Positions 62,096 to 64,000 of a stretch of 64,000 nucleotides of DNA are shown here, one piece after another (the stretch's first letter is position 1; each line of letters begins with the position of its first letter). The notes below the pieces were generated by a model, which ran no database searches, was not told the DNA's origin, and saw only the letters and a program-made list of their open reading frames with translations. The position numbers and the translations under genes were made by a program. The DNA is from Streptomyces sp. DSM 15324 (GTDB lineage Bacteria; Actinomycetota; Actinomycetes; Streptomycetales; Streptomycetaceae), in the NCBI RefSeq assembly GCF_001514285.1, contig NZ_KQ949023.1, forward strand, positions 806,001 through 870,000, given 5' to 3'.

Positions 62096-62842
62096 TCACC
62101 GCCCGATGAACTGGGGCCCTTGCGGCGGCAGCTGGAAGGAACCGTCCGGGTAGGCGTAGCCGTGGGTCGGCAGGTTGTTCGGGTAGCCGTAGGCCGGCTG
62201 CTGGGGAACCTGCGCGGTGGGCTGCTCCGGCGGCAGGGGCTGCGACAGGCTCGGCGTGGGCGGGAGCGGCGCCGGGTCCACGGCGCCGGCGGCCGCCTCC
62301 TCCGACTCGTCCACCGAGATGCCGAAGTCCGTCGCCAGGCCCTTCAGGCCGTTGGAGTAGCCCTCGCCCAGGGCGCGGAACTTCCACCCCTCGCCGCGGC
62401 GGTACAGCTCGCCGCAGATCAGCGCGGTCTCCTCGCCCGTCTCGGGGCGGATGTCGAACGTGGCGATCGGATCACCGTCGGTGGCCGCGTCGTACAACAG
62501 GATGCTGAGCGCCCGTACGGCGTCGAAGGTGGCGCCGTCCGCCGACGCGACCAGGAGAATCTGACCGACACCGGGCTCGACACCGGCCAGATCTGTCTGG
62601 ATGGTGTCGGTGAGGCCCTCGGCGCCCCGCTTCTTGCCGAGCCGCCAGACCTTCCCGGACGGGTGCCGGGGCTGGTTGTAGAAGACGAAGTCCTCGTCGG
62701 AGCGCACGCGGCCGTCGGGGCCGAGGAGCAGAGCGGAGGCATCGACGTCCGGCACCCCTTGCCCGGGCGTCCAGCGCAGTACAGCGCGTACCGTGGTTGC
62801 CTTGAGCGGGACGTTGGACCCCTTCAGCATCGCGTGCGTCAT
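62096..62842 (-). CDS. TerD-domain protein with Pro/Gln-rich tail
   Basis: 248 residues, ATG 62842. Residues 1-180 form a TerD domain: [42 protein letters not shown] and [40 protein letters not shown]. The second calcium segment is altered (no TGEGEGDDE). The tail (about 190-248) is rich in Pro, Gln and Tyr ([32 protein letters not shown]), perhaps an interaction arm. Convergent with the TerA-like gene. Confidence 0.92.
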   Translation of the reverse strand: MTHAMLKGSNVPLKATTVRAVLRWTPGQGVPDVDASALLLGPDGRVRSDEDFVFYNQPRHPSGKVWRLGKKRGAEGLTDTIQTDLAGVEPGVGQILLVASADGATFDAVRALSILLYDAATDGDPIATFDIRPETGEETALICGELYRRGEGWKFRALGEGYSNGLKGLATDFGISVDESEEAAAGAVDPAPLPPTPSLSQPLPPEQPTAQVPQQPAYGYPNNLPTHGYAYPDGSFQLPPQGPQFIGR

Positions 62843-63028
62843 GCGGTCATCCTGCCCTCTCGGTCCTGATCACGACAACGCGGGGTACACGGGACACACA
62901 GCGGAACCCACACGGGCGAGTTACCTGAAATTCATGCCCCGAGGGAACCCCTGACATGGACCTCTACGTACTATTACCGGCCACCTCATGTCGAATCCAC
63001 AGCCTGACCTGCAACACGGGGGAGTTCT

Positions 63029-64000
63029 ATGCGTCATTTCGGTCACCTCGCCCCCGAGGTGCGGCAGCGTCTCTTCCACCGGGAGCCCTGTGTCTTCGAC
63101 GCCGACTCCCCGGCCCGGCTGCTCGCCGCGGCCCTGGGCGCCACGCTCTACAGCCCGGCCACCCGCCCCCGGCTGGCCGACGACGTCGTCAAGCAGACCG
63201 CGCGCGGCGTGGTGTCGATGGTGCTGTGCCTGGAGGACTCCATCGGCGACGAGGACGTCCCGGCGGGCGAGGAGAACCTCGTCCGCCAGTTCGCCGACCT
63301 CGCGGGCCGCGCCGACCAGGACCGGCCGCTGCTGTTCATCCGGGTGCGCACGCCCGAGCAGATCCCCGACCTCGTCCACCGCCTCGGCCCGCACGCGAGC
63401 CTGCTGAGCGGATTCGTGTTCCCGAAGTTCACCGAGGAGCGCGGCATCCCCTTCCTGGAGGCCCTCACCGCCGCCGAGAACGCGAGCGGCCGCCGGCTCT
63501 TCGGCATGCCCGTCCTGGAGACCCCCGAGCTGATGTACCGGGAGTCCCGGGTGGACGCCCTGGAGGGCATCGCCCGCGCGGTCGACAAGTACCGGGGCCG
63601 GGTCCTGGCGCTCCGCCTCGGTGTGACCGACTTCTGCTCCTCGTACGGCCTGCGCCGGGCGCCCGACATGACCGCCTACGACGTCCAGATCGTCGCCTCC
63701 GTGATCGCCGACGTGGTGAACATGCTGGGCCGCGCCGACGGCACCGGGTTCACGGTGACCGGGCCGGTGTGGGAGTACTTCCGGGTCCCCGAGCGCATGT
63801 TCAAGCCGATGCTGCGGCACAGCCCCTTCCTGGAGGGACAGGCTGTGGAACTGCGCGAGAGACTGATCGAGCACGCCATGGACGGGCTGCTGCGCGAGAT
63901 CTCCCTCGACCAGGCCAACGGTCTGCTCGGCAAGACCTGCATCCACCCCTCGCACGTCCCGGCCGTACACGCGCTGTCCGTCGTCAGCCACGAGGAGTAC
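63029..64000 (+). CDS. CitE/HpcH-HpaI-like aldolase of the Ter cluster (3' end outside window)
   Basis: 324 residues are visible from ATG 63029 (GGGGGA eight bases before) to the last base, still open. MRHFGHLAPEVRQRLFHREPCVF leads into a TIM barrel with VVSMVLCLEDSIGDEDV (metal-binding Glu-Asp), PLLFIRVRTPEQI, SGFVFPKFT, FGMPVLETPELMYRES, VLALRLGVTDFCSSYGLRR and GLLGKTCIHPSHVPAVHAL, the citrate-lyase beta-like pattern. Ter clusters described by comparative genomics carry such CitE-like enzymes with ATP-grasp and phosphoribosyltransferase genes, predicted to make a nucleoside-like metabolite. A long antisense frame over the gene was not accepted. Confidence 0.88.
   Translation, partial: MRHFGHLAPEVRQRLFHREPCVFDADSPARLLAAALGATLYSPATRPRLADDVVKQTARGVVSMVLCLEDSIGDEDVPAGEENLVRQFADLAGRADQDRPLLFIRVRTPEQIPDLVHRLGPHASLLSGFVFPKFTEERGIPFLEALTAAENASGRRLFGMPVLETPELMYRESRVDALEGIARAVDKYRGRVLALRLGVTDFCSSYGLRRAPDMTAYDVQIVASVIADVVNMLGRADGTGFTVTGPVWEYFRVPERMFKPMLRHSPFLEGQAVELRERLIEHAMDGLLREISLDQANGLLGKTCIHPSHVPAVHALSVVSHEEY

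Noticed and set aside
62921..63991. Minus-strand frame over the right end
   Set aside because: The plus strand encodes a CitE-like barrel with clear motifs and a ribosome site.

Overview
The window is high-GC actinobacterial DNA with the hallmarks of Streptomyces: GTG starts and leaderless promoters are common, the fatty-acid block runs fasR-fabD-fabH-acpP-fabF in the order known from S. coelicolor, there are several TerD paralogues, and there is an XRE/DUF397/HATPase regulatory trio, an SCO2400-type zinc-ribbon protein and an AceE-type E1. No tRNA, rRNA or CRISPR array was seen.

Layout. 1-5.7 kb: end of a GH51 arabinofuranosidase, an Rrf2 regulator, then the most unusual locus of the window. 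A macrodomain protein (minus strand) is divergent from a 539-residue fusion of a uracil-DNA-glycosylase-like domain and an R-S-ExE ADP-ribosyltransferase (plus strand). Their shared intergenic region holds two back-to-back promoters of the RecA-independent DNA-damage (PafBC / RecA-NDp) type. It looks like a damage-inducible ADP-ribosylation writer/eraser pair. 5.7-10 kb: an XRE-DUF397/HATPase locus, a broken FAD oxidoreductase, and a patch of visibly AT-richer DNA with a small secreted protein, CcdA and a frameshifted TlpA lipoprotein, closed by a chimeric transposase remnant.

10-37 kb is mostly carbohydrate use: an intradiol dioxygenase, an aminotransferase with a repetitive tail, a ChvE/MmsA/MmsB-like sugar ABC transporter with an aldose epimerase, and an enolase-superfamily dehydratase plus zinc dehydrogenase and a TIM-barrel-like protein. 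A LacI regulator sits ahead of a four-gene YtfQRT/YjfF-like ABC system ending in a 25-bp perfect hairpin. Then come a Band-7 protein, a MarR/MDR-oxidoreductase pair, a serine hydrolase, EI24, and a TetR regulator divergent from a GH3 beta-glucosidase followed by a second epimerase.

38-58 kb is core genome: a GDSL lipoprotein, DUF3145, the fas operon with FasR, pirin, a serine hydrolase, a MerR/aldo-keto reductase operon with a textbook 19-bp-spacer promoter, a DUF4429/SHOCT protein, a DUF1023-like hydrolase, a TetR/DHA2-MFS efflux pair, a potassium channel, pyruvate dehydrogenase E1, DUF3052 and an AhpE-like peroxiredoxin. 58.5-64 kb is a Ter stress cluster: two TerD, a DUF475/TerC-superfamily membrane protein, a TerA-like protein, a tailed TerD, and a CitE-like lyase that runs off the window.
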